From Gammaproteobacteria bacterium (GTDB lineage: Bacteria > Pseudomonadota > Gammaproteobacteria > Woeseiales > Woeseiaceae), in assembly GCA_002685275.1 (NCBI GenBank), contig NYWX01000065.1, forward strand, positions 1 to 31,389: a stretch of DNA of 31,389 nt. The letters are read 5' to 3'. Made by a program: the position numbers and the translations under genes. This document shows, in pieces, positions 1 through 8,572 of the stretch (position 1 is the first letter of the stretch; every line of letters starts with the position of its first letter). The notes below the pieces were generated by a model. It was not told the DNA's origin, did no database searches, and worked only from the letters and a program-made list of their open reading frames with translations.

Positions 1-1686
1 CATTTATTGATAGATACTTGTGATGCAATGGGTGCTAATTTAGTTAACACCATTTGTGAATCCATAGCACCGGCGCTTGAAAAAATATCAGGTGGAAAAG
101 CTCTACTTAAGATTCTATCCAACTATTCAGATAATTCAGTTTGTTCAGCAATCGTAACCTATAGCCCTAATTGTCTTGCAAATACTTCAATGACAGGCGA
201 AGAAGTTCGTGATCGAATTATTTTAGCAAGTCATATTGCTACCTCCGATGTACATAGAGCAGTAACAAGTAACAAAGGTATAATGAATGGCATAGATGCA
301 CTTGCAATCGCAACAGGAAATGATTGGAGAGCAATTGAAGCTAGTATCCATGCCTTTGCTTCAAAAAATGGACAATATTCAACCCTAACAAAATGGTCAT
401 CCACAGATGACGGTAATTTAATAGGTGAAATTAAAATACCTATAAAGCCTGGCATTGTCGGCGGCAGTTTATTATTAAATCCTGCTGCTAGATTAGGTAT
501 AGCAATTGCTGGTGTTAAAAATGCACAGCAACTTTCAGAATTAATGACTTCCGTTGGTTTAGCTCAAAATTTTGCTGCATTAAAAGCTTTGGTAACTGAT
601 GGCATTCAAAAAGGGCATATGCGCTTGCACGCAAGGAGTGTTGCATCATTAGTAAAAACTCCTAATTATTATTTTGATGATGTCGTTGAAAGATTGGTTG
701 AAAGCAATAATATAAAAGCTTGGAAAGCTGCTGAAATTCTCAAAGATCTTGAATATGAGAGAACATTAAGCTTAGCTAATAATGAGTTTTCAGCAGGAAA
801 AATTATTTTATTTGGAGAGCATGCTGCTGTTTATGATAAACATGCTTTGGCTATTCCTATTATAAAAGCTGTTGGGGCAAATGCTTTACCCTTTAAAGAA
901 GAGACAAAAATTACCATTAGTGAGTGGGGATTAAGTACAACCATTAACCGAAAAGACTATACTGGTGTTAATGGAGTTGTTAATACAATATTCGATGCAC
1001 TTGAGGTAGGTGATTTAAATTTCTTTATTAAAATTTCATCAAGTTTGCCACAAGGTATGGGTTTGGGGTCATCAGCTGCAATAGCAGTGGCAATTATTCG
1101 TGCTGTTGCAAAATCAATTAATATTAGTATTGATAATGAGCGCATAAATCAAATAGCCTTTCAATGTGAGAAATTAGCACACGGCAATCCATCTGGGATT
1201 GATAACACAATTTCTTGCTTTGAAGAACCAATATTATTTCAGAAAAATAAATCCCCAAATTTTGAAATTATAGAACTCAATAATGCACCCCCATTACTAA
1301 TTGGATTTAGCAAGCATTCGAGCCATACTATAAGCCAGGTTTCGAATGTGGGCTCTCGTTATAATAAAAATATTTCTCAATATGAAACTATTTTTGATCA
1401 CATTGATGAACTTAGTTGTAAAGGTGCTGAGGCACTTAAAGCAGGTAATTACAAGGAATTAGGCCAATTAATGAACATTTGTCATGGATTATTGAATGCA
1501 ATAGAAATATCTACTCCTGATCTTGAAAATATAATTAATATCGCACGTGAAAATGGTGCTAGTGGAGCCAAATTAACAGGGTCAGGTGGTGGGGGTTCAG
1601 TTGTAGCATTATGTCCAGATTCTATTGAAGAAGTTCAAAAAGCATTACATCAAGCTGGTTACGAAACCTTAAGACCCAATACTTAA
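1..1686 (+). CDS. HMG-CoA reductase (class II) - mevalonate kinase fusion, 5' partial
   Basis: Two consecutive mevalonate-pathway enzymes in one reading frame, open at the left edge. The first part (to about base 770) is the C-terminal two thirds of a class II (degradative-type) HMG-CoA reductase. It shows DAMGANLVNT near the edge, the catalytic Lys in NKGIMNG (codon 274), the catalytic Asp in GNDWRAIEA (codon 322) and the catalytic His in GHMRLHARS (codon 616). The catalytic Glu lies upstream of the window. After a short linker a complete GHMP-family mevalonate kinase follows: AGKIILFGEHAAVYD at about 795-840, the nucleotide loop PQGMGLGSSAA at 1048-1080, and the glycine-rich motif GAKLTGSGGGG at about 1564-1596. 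No ATG or GTG and only one TTG (694, inside the reductase tail) could restart translation before the kinase, so a true fusion is likely. The isomerase gene starts 14 bp downstream and should be cotranscribed. Confidence 0.93.
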   Translation, partial: HLLIDTCDAMGANLVNTICESIAPALEKISGGKALLKILSNYSDNSVCSAIVTYSPNCLANTSMTGEEVRDRIILASHIATSDVHRAVTSNKGIMNGIDALAIATGNDWRAIEASIHAFASKNGQYSTLTKWSSTDDGNLIGEIKIPIKPGIVGGSLLLNPAARLGIAIAGVKNAQQLSELMTSVGLAQNFAALKALVTDGIQKGHMRLHARSVASLVKTPNYYFDDVVERLVESNNIKAWKAAEILKDLEYERTLSLANNEFSAGKIILFGEHAAVYDKHALAIPIIKAVGANALPFKEETKITISEWGLSTTINRKDYTGVNGVVNTIFDALEVGDLNFFIKISSSLPQGMGLGSSAAIAVAIIRAVAKSINISIDNERINQIAFQCEKLAHGNPSGIDNTISCFEEPILFQKNKSPNFEIIELNNAPPLLIGFSKHSSHTISQVSNVGSRYNKNISQYETIFDHIDELSCKGAEALKAGNYKELGQLMNICHGLLNAIEISTPDLENIINIARENGASGAKLTGSGGGGSVVALCPDSIEEVQKALHQAGYETLRPNT

Positions 1687-1700
1687 AGAGGATCAAATAA

Positions 1701-2270
1701 TTGAATGATTTAAATCGTTTAGTTTCCTCAGAAGGTGAGGAATTAATTTTAGTTGATGATCATGATAATGAAATTGGCTTTCGATCAAAATTTGATTGCC
1801 ACAACGGAGATGGTTTACTACACCGAGCATTTTCAGTATTTTTATTTAATGAAACAGGTCAACTGTTACTTCAGCGAAGAAGTGAAAAAAAAAGGCTCTG
1901 GCCAGGATATTGGTCAAATAGTTGTTGTAGTCATCCTCGTCGAGGCGAGTCATTATCAGTTGCGACGAGGAGGCGTTTAGATGATGAATTAAATGTGTCT
2001 ACTGAGCTCAATTTAATTTATCATTTTAAGTATCAAGCTAATTTTGGAAAAGTAGGATCTGAACATGAGTTATGTCATGTATTTCTGGGAAATTTAAGAG
2101 GCAATGTGCATCCAAATAAAAATGAAATAGAAAGTATTCGATTTATTTCAGTCTGTGAACTGGATTCTGAGCTTACTAGTAGCCCAGAAAAATTTACACC
2201 TTGGTTTATACAGGAGTGGAAAACTCTTCGGGGGAAGTATAATAAGAAACTTGTCGATTATGCGATATAA
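1701..2270 (+). CDS. idi: Isopentenyl-diphosphate delta-isomerase, type I
   Basis: Interconverts IPP and DMAPP, the last step that makes both C5 isoprenoid units. The 189-residue length fits the type I, Nudix-fold, metal-dependent family. The N-terminal half carries LLHRAFSVFLFN, LLLQRRSEKKRLWPGYWSNSCCSHPR and a degenerate Nudix box with RRGES and RRLDDEL. The active-site Cys of the family falls in the SCCSHP segment, and the conserved Glu pair lies further on near GSEHELCHVFLG. Translation starts at TTG 1701 behind an AGAGGA ribosome site at 1687-1692. It lies 14 bp after the reductase-kinase fusion, so it is probably the end of a mevalonate operon entering from the left. The 3' end overlaps the convergent HMG-CoA synthase gene by 13 bp. 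E. coli uses the same enzyme with the MEP pathway; here the neighbours point to mevalonate. Confidence 0.95.
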   Translation: MNDLNRLVSSEGEELILVDDHDNEIGFRSKFDCHNGDGLLHRAFSVFLFNETGQLLLQRRSEKKRLWPGYWSNSCCSHPRRGESLSVATRRRLDDELNVSTELNLIYHFKYQANFGKVGSEHELCHVFLGNLRGNVHPNKNEIESIRFISVCELDSELTSSPEKFTPWFIQEWKTLRGKYNKKLVDYAI

Positions 2271-3742
2271 CGATAATACTCAATACCAAAATCTGAAAAA
2301 TTATCATCATCATTTTTACCAACACAATCGATTACAAATTCGTTATGAGCAACGTATTCAAGATCTTTAATGCATTTACCATTGCGAAGCATTTCATATT
2401 GCTCACAATTTAGGTCAAGCGTTGACTTCATGGCACCAGCAAAGTCAATCTTTGCAGCTGCTTCTTGCCAGTTTTCAGCCATAAAGATGGGAATTATTTC
2501 TGCAGCATCACCACTACCATAACCAAGAGTAAGAACTTCTTCTCCAGGACTTAATGAATTTTTCTGTATTGCTTGTTCAAAACCGGCTGCCATCCATGCT
2601 GGTAGAGCAGCCGTATATAGATTTCCAAGATCGAGCATTGTATTGCTTCCTAAATATAATTTATTTATAACTTCTTTTTGGTAGCAATCTGTTGATCGAA
2701 AAACTTTAAGAACTGTCATTGCCATAGGATAAGCTTCAAGTTGATGTTTATCAGGTTCAGCAAGATCTAATATGTCAGGTTTGCTAATCATTTCTTTTAT
2801 TAAATCATCTTTATTAATATTTGCTTTGAAGCAGTATGAAGTTAATTCTGCCTTATCATTCTCGTTACCTCGGCTTAGAGCAAATAAATAAGATAAGGCT
2901 AAACCAGTTTCTGGCATACGACGATAAGGTCTATGTAAAAATAAGGATCGTAGTGATTTTAAATATCTTATAGAGTTAAGTTTTCTCTTTTCATACATGT
3001 CACTGAGTGCATTAAGGGTCTGATCTAAATAACATGTAACGGAATACTTGCCATTAAATACAGGAAAATCTTGAACATGATGAGTGTCAGAGGGACCTTG
3101 GCCGCAAAAGCGAACCATCGGTTTTCGAAAATCTATAATACGATAATCCGATGCTGATCCAGATTTATTTAAATCAACAATCGCTAACTTCGGATTTTCT
3201 TCGAGCAGCATAGCTACAGCACCGGCTCCTTGGGTTGGTTCACCCGTACTGCCTTGAGCATACTCAGCTATATCTGCACAGACTACGATTGCTTGACTAC
3301 CAGCTCCATCTAATGCGAGATGACGAATAGCGCCTTTCATTCCATAAACACCACCAAGACATGCGTGCTTAAACTCAGGTACTTCACAACTACGAGAAAT
3401 TGGAGCTTTACCTCTAACCTCCATAGCTTTATCAACCATACCTTTAATAATTATTGCGCCAATAGAATTATCTGTGCTTGATTCCGTTCCAAGCCCAAAA
3501 AATTTCACCCTACTTGGATCAATATCATATTGATCAATGAGACGAATTACAGCATTAGCCGCCATAGTATAAATACTATGATTTGGCCCACGCACACGAA
3601 AACTTCGACCGACAACTTCACGGATTTTTGACCAGTCACTATTTGTCCAGTTACACCAATCTTCTAACCACACACGATAGGGTGGTACGTATGCTGCTAA
3701 TCCACTTATTCCGATAGGCTTATTAAAATTAGATGATTTCAT
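2258..3742 (-). CDS. Hydroxymethylglutaryl-CoA synthase
   Basis: Condenses acetyl-CoA with acetoacetyl-CoA to HMG-CoA, the substrate of the reductase encoded at the window start. The thiolase-fold triad can be placed: Glu87 in FFGLGTESSTD, the nucleophile Cys128 in PEFKHACLGGVYG, and His270 in FLHRPYRRM. At 494 residues it is roughly 100 longer than typical bacterial HMG-CoA synthases. The extra length seems to be in the C-terminal half, which ends in an acidic, low-complexity tail (NDDDN). It lies 49 bp downstream of fadE on the same strand, so the two may share an mRNA. The ATG at 3742 has no Shine-Dalgarno in the usual place; an inverted repeat (TGGCG-TT-CGCCA, 3746-3757) occupies it, and the closest purine-rich site (AAGGA, about 3778-3782) is some 35 nt upstream. 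No alternative start exists in frame. Confidence 0.92.
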   Translation of the reverse strand: MKSSNFNKPIGISGLAAYVPPYRVWLEDWCNWTNSDWSKIREVVGRSFRVRGPNHSIYTMAANAVIRLIDQYDIDPSRVKFFGLGTESSTDNSIGAIIIKGMVDKAMEVRGKAPISRSCEVPEFKHACLGGVYGMKGAIRHLALDGAGSQAIVVCADIAEYAQGSTGEPTQGAGAVAMLLEENPKLAIVDLNKSGSASDYRIIDFRKPMVRFCGQGPSDTHHVQDFPVFNGKYSVTCYLDQTLNALSDMYEKRKLNSIRYLKSLRSLFLHRPYRRMPETGLALSYLFALSRGNENDKAELTSYCFKANINKDDLIKEMISKPDILDLAEPDKHQLEAYPMAMTVLKVFRSTDCYQKEVINKLYLGSNTMLDLGNLYTAALPAWMAAGFEQAIQKNSLSPGEEVLTLGYGSGDAAEIIPIFMAENWQEAAAKIDFAGAMKSTLDLNCEQYEMLRNGKCIKDLEYVAHNEFVIDCVGKNDDDNFSDFGIEYYRYIA

Positions 3743-3791
3743 GAATGGCGTTCGCCAAAACTTTTGATTTTAGTGTTCCTTCGCATTTTGC

Positions 3792-6311
3792 TCAACTAAT
3801 TTTCTTTTTTAATTTTTTCTTAATTACTTTTTTTGCTGTGGTTGCTTTATTTTTTGGCGCTCTAGTTTTTATTTTGCGAGATAAATCTTCTGGTGAAAAA
3901 TCATCAACAGCAAGAAGTTCCATAACTTTTTCATGATAAGCGCGCATATTTCGACTTTCAGCTTTGCTAATAACTTGTGCTTTTTCTGCTTCAGAAATTT
4001 GATCTCCCAAGTAATCCGACAATAAGAGGCCTTCCTTTCGCGCTTGTCTTAACCTATTTTCAATAGCTGCATATTTTTCTGTTAACTCCAGCGCCTCCTG
4101 AAGTAACCCAAGTGGGTTAGTGGAGTCATTAGTGGTATAAGCAAATTCACTAAGACTCTCTCTTGACTCATTTGGAGATGTAATCAAATTAACTATTTTT
4201 TTTGAAATTTTATCAGATGGTGCTGAATAGGTTCTACCACGAGGAAAAATAAATATTCTCATTAAAATAGCAACAAACCTATTTGGAAAATTACGAAGAA
4301 ATGAATGTAAAGCCTCTTGTGCTTGATACATTAATGTTCGAATGGACCATTCAACAAGAGGTAAATCTGTTGCACGGCGACCTTGATTTTCAAAGTGCTT
4401 TAAAACAGTTGATGCTAAATACATCGAACTTAAGATATCACCTAAGCGCGCTGATAGAAGTTCTCGTTTTTTAAGTGAGCCACCAAGAGTTAACATTGCA
4501 AAGTCAGACGCTAATGCAAAAGCTGCACTATACCTATTGATATTCTGATAATATCGTCTTGTTGGCGTATTTAATGGAACTTGGCTAAATTTTGCATGTG
4601 TCAATGCTAGAAAAAAGGAACGAGCTATATTGCTGATTGCATAACCAATATGACCAAATAATGCATCATCAAACTCAATTAGGCCGCGATCTTTATCGTC
4701 ATCACTTGCAGCATTAAGTTCACGCAGCACGAATGGGTGACATCGAATTGCACCTTGTCCATAAATAATCAAACTTCTAGTAAGAATATTTGCACCTTCA
4801 ACTGTAATAGCAATTGGAGTTGCCATGTAGGACCGACTTAGATAATTTCTCGGCCCCATCATTACAGCTTTACCGCCATGTATATCCATAGCGTCATCAG
4901 CAACTTTTCGACTGAGTTCCGTGCAATGATATTTTAAAATCGCAGAGGGAACAGCTGGTTTTTCGCCTTGATCAATAGCGCCAGATGTTACGGAAACAGC
5001 AGCATTCATAATATAGGTATGCCCTGCCACTCTTGTCAGCGCTTCACCAATGCCTTCAAAATTAGAGATAGAAGTATTGAATTGCTTGCGAATTACTGAA
5101 TATGCACCAGAAGCATAGGCAGCCGCTTGACCACCACCTGATCCTGTGGATGGTAAAGTAATTGCACGTCCTACTGATAAAAGCTCAACTAACATCTTCC
5201 AGCCTTTGCCAGCCATCTCAGGCCCACCAATTATATGATCAAGCGGAACAAATACATCCTTACCAGTAGTTGGTCCATTTTGAAACGCAACTGATAGTGG
5301 GTAGTGACGCCTACCCACTTCAACTCCATCAATATTAGTTGGAATTAAAGCAGCAGTAATTCCATACTCATCTTTTTCACCAATTAGGTGATTAGGATCA
5401 TAAAGTTTAAATGCAAGGCCAAGTACAGTAGCAATCGGGGCAAGTGTAATATAACGTTTATTCCAGTTAAGGCGTATACCAATAATGGATTTTCCTTTCC
5501 ATTTACCTTTGCAAATTACACCGTTATCTATAATTGCTGCGGCATCTGACCCTGCTTGAGGAGATGTTAGTGCAAAGCAGGGTATTTCTGTGCCAGCGGC
5601 AAGTCCTGGAAGATAACGTTTTTTTTGTTCTTCTGTTCCATAATGCAATAACAACTCTGCTGGTCCTAACGAATTCGGCACACCGATTGTTGATGAAGCA
5701 GTTGGACTGCAGCTAGCAAGTTTAGTGATGACTGCTGCATTAGCATATGCAGAAAATCCTAAGCCACCATACTTTTTAGGAATAATCATCGCAAAAAATT
5801 GTTTTTTTATGATGTATTCCCAGACTTCTTCTGGCATGTCAGCTCGAATATGACAAATATCCCAATCATCAAGCATTTGGCAAAGTTTTTCACAAGGTCC
5901 ATCCAAGAAATCCTGTTCTTCTTTAGATAGCTTTGGAGCAGGGTAGGACATAAGCCTTTCCCATTTTGGCATTCCCGAAAAGAGTTCACCGTCCCACCAA
6001 ACACTTCCAGCCTCTAACGCCTCACGTTCTGTATTCGACATAGAAGGAAGCATACGTCGGTAGATCTTTAGAAGAGGTTTAGTTATTTTTTCACGTCGAA
6101 AATCAATTATATTTAGTGCGAGCATTAAACCGAAAGAAGCTACAAGAAAAAAATTCCATAAAAAACTACCATTTCCAATCAGTATGTAGACCAAAACTGC
6201 TGCCCCAGTTGCTGCGGTAGATGATCGAAGATCAATCCTTTGATAGGCAAGATAGATGCCACCTCCGAAAAACAACAAAAACCAGAGAATTGCTAGGGAT
6301 ATTTCAAACAA
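3792..6311 (-). CDS. fadE: Acyl-CoA dehydrogenase, FadE type
   Basis: Catalyses the first, FAD-dependent dehydrogenation of acyl-CoA in beta-oxidation at the inner membrane. The 839-residue length matches the long FadE class (E. coli about 814) rather than the 380-residue soluble dehydrogenases. Residues 1-70 hold two or three hydrophobic segments. The acyl-CoA dehydrogenase core follows, with PKKYGGLGFS, GTEEQKKRYLPGLAAGTEIPCFALTSPQAGSDAA, TGSGGGQAAAYASGAY and DIHGGKAVMMGPRNYL. A FadE-specific C-terminal helical region follows. The last 25 residues are very basic, with runs of Lys and Ala (TAKKVIKKKLKKKIS), which is unusual and might bind phospholipid or nucleic acid. It lies 62 bp after mdh and 49 bp before HMG-CoA synthase, all on the minus strand, so beta-oxidation, the TCA cycle and the mevalonate entry step probably share transcription. 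Confidence 0.95.
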   Translation of the reverse strand: MFEISLAILWFLLFFGGGIYLAYQRIDLRSSTAATGAAVLVYILIGNGSFLWNFFLVASFGLMLALNIIDFRREKITKPLLKIYRRMLPSMSNTEREALEAGSVWWDGELFSGMPKWERLMSYPAPKLSKEEQDFLDGPCEKLCQMLDDWDICHIRADMPEEVWEYIIKKQFFAMIIPKKYGGLGFSAYANAAVITKLASCSPTASSTIGVPNSLGPAELLLHYGTEEQKKRYLPGLAAGTEIPCFALTSPQAGSDAAAIIDNGVICKGKWKGKSIIGIRLNWNKRYITLAPIATVLGLAFKLYDPNHLIGEKDEYGITAALIPTNIDGVEVGRRHYPLSVAFQNGPTTGKDVFVPLDHIIGGPEMAGKGWKMLVELLSVGRAITLPSTGSGGGQAAAYASGAYSVIRKQFNTSISNFEGIGEALTRVAGHTYIMNAAVSVTSGAIDQGEKPAVPSAILKYHCTELSRKVADDAMDIHGGKAVMMGPRNYLSRSYMATPIAITVEGANILTRSLIIYGQGAIRCHPFVLRELNAASDDDKDRGLIEFDDALFGHIGYAISNIARSFFLALTHAKFSQVPLNTPTRRYYQNINRYSAAFALASDFAMLTLGGSLKKRELLSARLGDILSSMYLASTVLKHFENQGRRATDLPLVEWSIRTLMYQAQEALHSFLRNFPNRFVAILMRIFIFPRGRTYSAPSDKISKKIVNLITSPNESRESLSEFAYTTNDSTNPLGLLQEALELTEKYAAIENRLRQARKEGLLLSDYLGDQISEAEKAQVISKAESRNMRAYHEKVMELLAVDDFSPEDLSRKIKTRAPKNKATTAKKVIKKKLKKKIS

Positions 6312-6373
6312 ATTTTTTACCTTATATTTATATTACCAATAAAACTGCATTTCATAGAATTTAACTTTAGCTC

Positions 6374-7351
6374 TTAGAGCAATGTTTCTATAGCAGCACG
6401 CTCTTCACGTAATTCTGCTTCCGTTAATTTCATTTGTCGGCTGCTAAATTCATTTATATCTAAATCTTGAACAATCTTATATCTTCCATCTTTGCATTGA
6501 ACCGGATAGGAATAAATGATACCTGGTTTGATACCATAACTTCCATCAGCTGGAATGGCCATACTTACCCAATCATTGTCTTTGGTGCCAAGCACCCAGT
6601 CATGCATGTGATCAATAGCTGCTGACGCAGCAGATGCTGCAGAGGAAGCACCTCTTGCAGAAATAATTGCAGCACCCCTCTGCTGTACAACAGGTATAAA
6701 GGATCTTTCAATCCATTCTTGATCTAAGAAAGTGGTTGCATTCTTACCAAAAGCAGAAGTGTGGTATATATCAGGATACTGGGTAGCTGAGTGATTCCCC
6801 CAGATTGTTATTCGATTTATATCGTTAACATGACACCCAATCTTCATTGCGAGATTTGCTTTAGCTCTATTATGATCCAACCGTGTCATAGCTGTGAAAT
6901 TATCAGGATTGATGTTGGGCGCATTACTACTAGCAATTAATGCATTTGTGTTTGCTGGATTACCTACAACTAAAATCTTGATGTTCTTGTTTGCATAATC
7001 GTTGATTGCTTTTCCTTGGACTGAGAATATTGCAGCATTTGCTTGCAGTAAATCATTACGCTCCATACCCGGGCCACGTGGTCGAGCTCCTACCAGTAGT
7101 GCAAATTCACTATCTTTAAAAGCTTCATTGATATTATCAGTCGCAATAACACTTGTAAGCGTGCTAAAGGCACAGTCTTCAAGTTCCATTACCACACCCT
7201 TTAATGCTGGCAATGCTTGAGGGATTTCTAATAGTTGCAAAATAATTGGCTGATCAGGACCAAACATTTGGCCCGCAGCAATCCGAAATGCGAGTTGGTA
7301 TCCGATTTGGCCAGCAGACCCGGTAATAGTAATGCGTACAGGTTTTTTCAT
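6374..7351 (-). CDS. mdh: Malate dehydrogenase (NAD-dependent)
   Basis: Oxidises malate to oxaloacetate in the TCA cycle. This is the 325-residue, cytosolic-type family found in many proteobacteria (like the Burkholderia or Thermus enzymes, not E. coli Mdh). The Rossmann loop GSAGQIG spans residues 11-17. The substrate-binding loop [12 protein letters not shown] holds Arg92 and Arg98. NPANTN contains Asn131, TRLDHNRA contains Arg157 and its Asp, and WGNHS contains the catalytic His187. The alanine-serine-rich stretch [15 protein letters not shown] (about 233-247) matches this subgroup. The start is ATG 7351. The gene heads a minus-strand run with fadE and HMG-CoA synthase. The 210 bp upstream are shared with the divergent azurin gene. 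Confidence 0.96.
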   Translation of the reverse strand: MKKPVRITITGSAGQIGYQLAFRIAAGQMFGPDQPIILQLLEIPQALPALKGVVMELEDCAFSTLTSVIATDNINEAFKDSEFALLVGARPRGPGMERNDLLQANAAIFSVQGKAINDYANKNIKILVVGNPANTNALIASSNAPNINPDNFTAMTRLDHNRAKANLAMKIGCHVNDINRITIWGNHSATQYPDIYHTSAFGKNATTFLDQEWIERSFIPVVQQRGAAIISARGASSAASAASAAIDHMHDWVLGTKDNDWVSMAIPADGSYGIKPGIIYSYPVQCKDGRYKIVQDLDINEFSSRQMKLTEAELREERAAIETLL

Positions 7352-7561
7352 TCAAACGATTCCGCTCAAGATTTACGATTTATTAAATAATTAGAGAATT
7401 CTAGCACTCACATCTAAATTTATAATAACACTCATTTAGTCTTCTAGAATTTTTTTTAAATATTAAAAAATTCTTTCGATACCTTCCAACTATGAATAAT
7501 ATTAATTATCATAGCCAATAATATATATACGATCTGATTAATAATTAATAAGGATAAAGAA

Positions 7562-8008
7562 ATGAAGTTTTTATTTTCAATGCTTTCTGTAATTGCCTAT
7601 TTTGTTGTAAACGAGCCCGCTAGTGCAAATGAATGCTCACTAGAAGTAACTGCTGGTGATAATTTAGCATACAGTGTGTCTGAAATATCATTATTAGATA
7701 GTTGTGAGGAAGTAGTCATTACCTTTAAGCATTTAGGATCTTTACCTGCAGCGGTAATGGGGCATAATTTCGTCATTGCGAAGTCTTCTGATTTACAGCC
7801 TATTCAAGATGATGCAAATAAGGTTGGGATGGCCGGCGGTTGGCTGCCAGCAGATGATAATCGAGTGGTTATTGCTTCAAAAATAATTGGTGGAGGTGAA
7901 TCAACTGAAGTAGTGGTGAAATCAGACTTACTGCAACCGTCAGAAACATACAGTTTCTTTTGTACTGTAATGAGTCATTCAGTTGTAATGAGAGGCACTA
8001 TAAATTAA
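7562..8008 (+). CDS. azu: Azurin-family blue copper protein
   Basis: A periplasmic type 1 copper electron carrier. A signal peptide covers about residues 1-22, with likely cleavage after ASA. The azurin ligand set is complete: Gly67 carbonyl and His68 in MGHNF, Cys134 in FFCTVMSHS, His139 five residues later and axial Met143. Cys25 and Cys48 are placed for the conserved disulfide. The 148-residue precursor fits azurin, but the protein stops two residues after MRGT, so the last beta strand is a few residues shorter than in Pseudomonas azurin (from memory). The start ATG 7562 follows an AAGGA site at about 7550. No oxidase, reductase or cytochrome gene is adjacent, so its partner cannot be told from context. 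The gene stands alone, divergent from mdh. Confidence 0.93.
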   Translation: MKFLFSMLSVIAYFVVNEPASANECSLEVTAGDNLAYSVSEISLLDSCEEVVITFKHLGSLPAAVMGHNFVIAKSSDLQPIQDDANKVGMAGGWLPADDNRVVIASKIIGGGESTEVVVKSDLLQPSETYSFFCTVMSHSVVMRGTIN

Positions 8009-8084
8009 AAAGTTTTAAATTAATTTTAGTTTTTAAATGCGCATCTTTTGTATTCTTAATGATTTTTTGTTTTTTTCATTTATC

Positions 8085-8108
8085 AGTGTTATAGTTAATT
8101 ATAACACT
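8085..8108. promoter_or_regulatory. Palindromic operator upstream of the GntR gene
   Basis: AGTGTTATA (8085-8093) and TATAACACT (8100-8108) are perfect inverted 9-mers around a six-base centre. They lie about 75 bp before the GntR start codon. The dyad fits the GTGT...ACAC type of operator known for YtrA-subfamily GntR proteins. It is therefore a likely autoregulatory site, inferred from position and symmetry. Confidence 0.65.
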
Positions 8109-8180
8109 AACTCACTAACATATTAAAAAAATTAAATATGTTTTTTCTTGAAAATTTAAATTCTTAGGAACTCTTTAAAA

Positions 8181-8546
8181 ATGGATCCAAAATGGAATGA
8201 GGATCGACCAATTTACAAACAATTGCGTGATTTAGTAGTAACAATGATTCTTGAAAAAGTTTTAGATGATGGAGATGCTCTTCCTTCTGTAAGAAGTATT
8301 GCTAAAGAATACTGTCTTAATCCATTAACAGTTCTAAAAAGTTTTCAGGAGTTATCTGATGAAGGGCTAGTTGAGAAAAAGCGTGGACGCGGTATGTTTA
8401 TAAATAAAGGCGCACGATTAATTCTTCTAAAGAATGAGAGGAAGTTTTTTTTGGAAAAAGAGTGGCCAGAAGTGGTATCCAAGATTAAACGTCTTGATTT
8501 GAGAACTAAGGAATTGCTATTACAAACAAAAATAAAATCAAATTAG
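8181..8546 (+). CDS. GntR-family transcriptional regulator, YtrA subfamily
   Basis: A 121-residue regulator with an N-terminal winged helix (about 10-75): PIYKQLRDLVVTMILEKVL, then ALPSVRSIAKEYCLNPLTVLKSFQELSDEGLVEKKRGRGMFI, the classic GntR helix-turn-helix and wing. Only about 45 residues follow, predicted helical, with no FadR or UTRA effector domain. That size is diagnostic of the YtrA subfamily, whose members usually repress an adjacent ABC transporter operon and themselves. No transporter gene adjoins this copy. The nearest ABC ATPase is over 11 kb away, so regulated genes other than itself are unknown. A strong palindrome at 8085-8108 supports autoregulation. The start is ATG 8181, with weak ribosome-site purines (TTAGGAA) around 8165-8171. 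The gene converges on the small secreted-protein gene that ends at 8573. Confidence 0.9.
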   Translation: MDPKWNEDRPIYKQLRDLVVTMILEKVLDDGDALPSVRSIAKEYCLNPLTVLKSFQELSDEGLVEKKRGRGMFINKGARLILLKNERKFFLEKEWPEVVSKIKRLDLRTKELLLQTKIKSN

Positions 8547-8572
8547 TTTTTTTATCTTAAATTTAAAAAAAA

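Noticed and set aside
690..800. The reductase-kinase junction as a sequencing error joining two genes.
   Set aside because: Both domains are intact up to the linker, the frame is clean, and no start codon with a ribosome site precedes the kinase. Read data would still be the final test.
7490..7515. A Fur- or FNR-like dyad (CTATGA...TCATAG) upstream of azurin.
   Set aside because: The inner part is pure A/T and does not pair well. In DNA this AT-rich such dyads are expected by chance.
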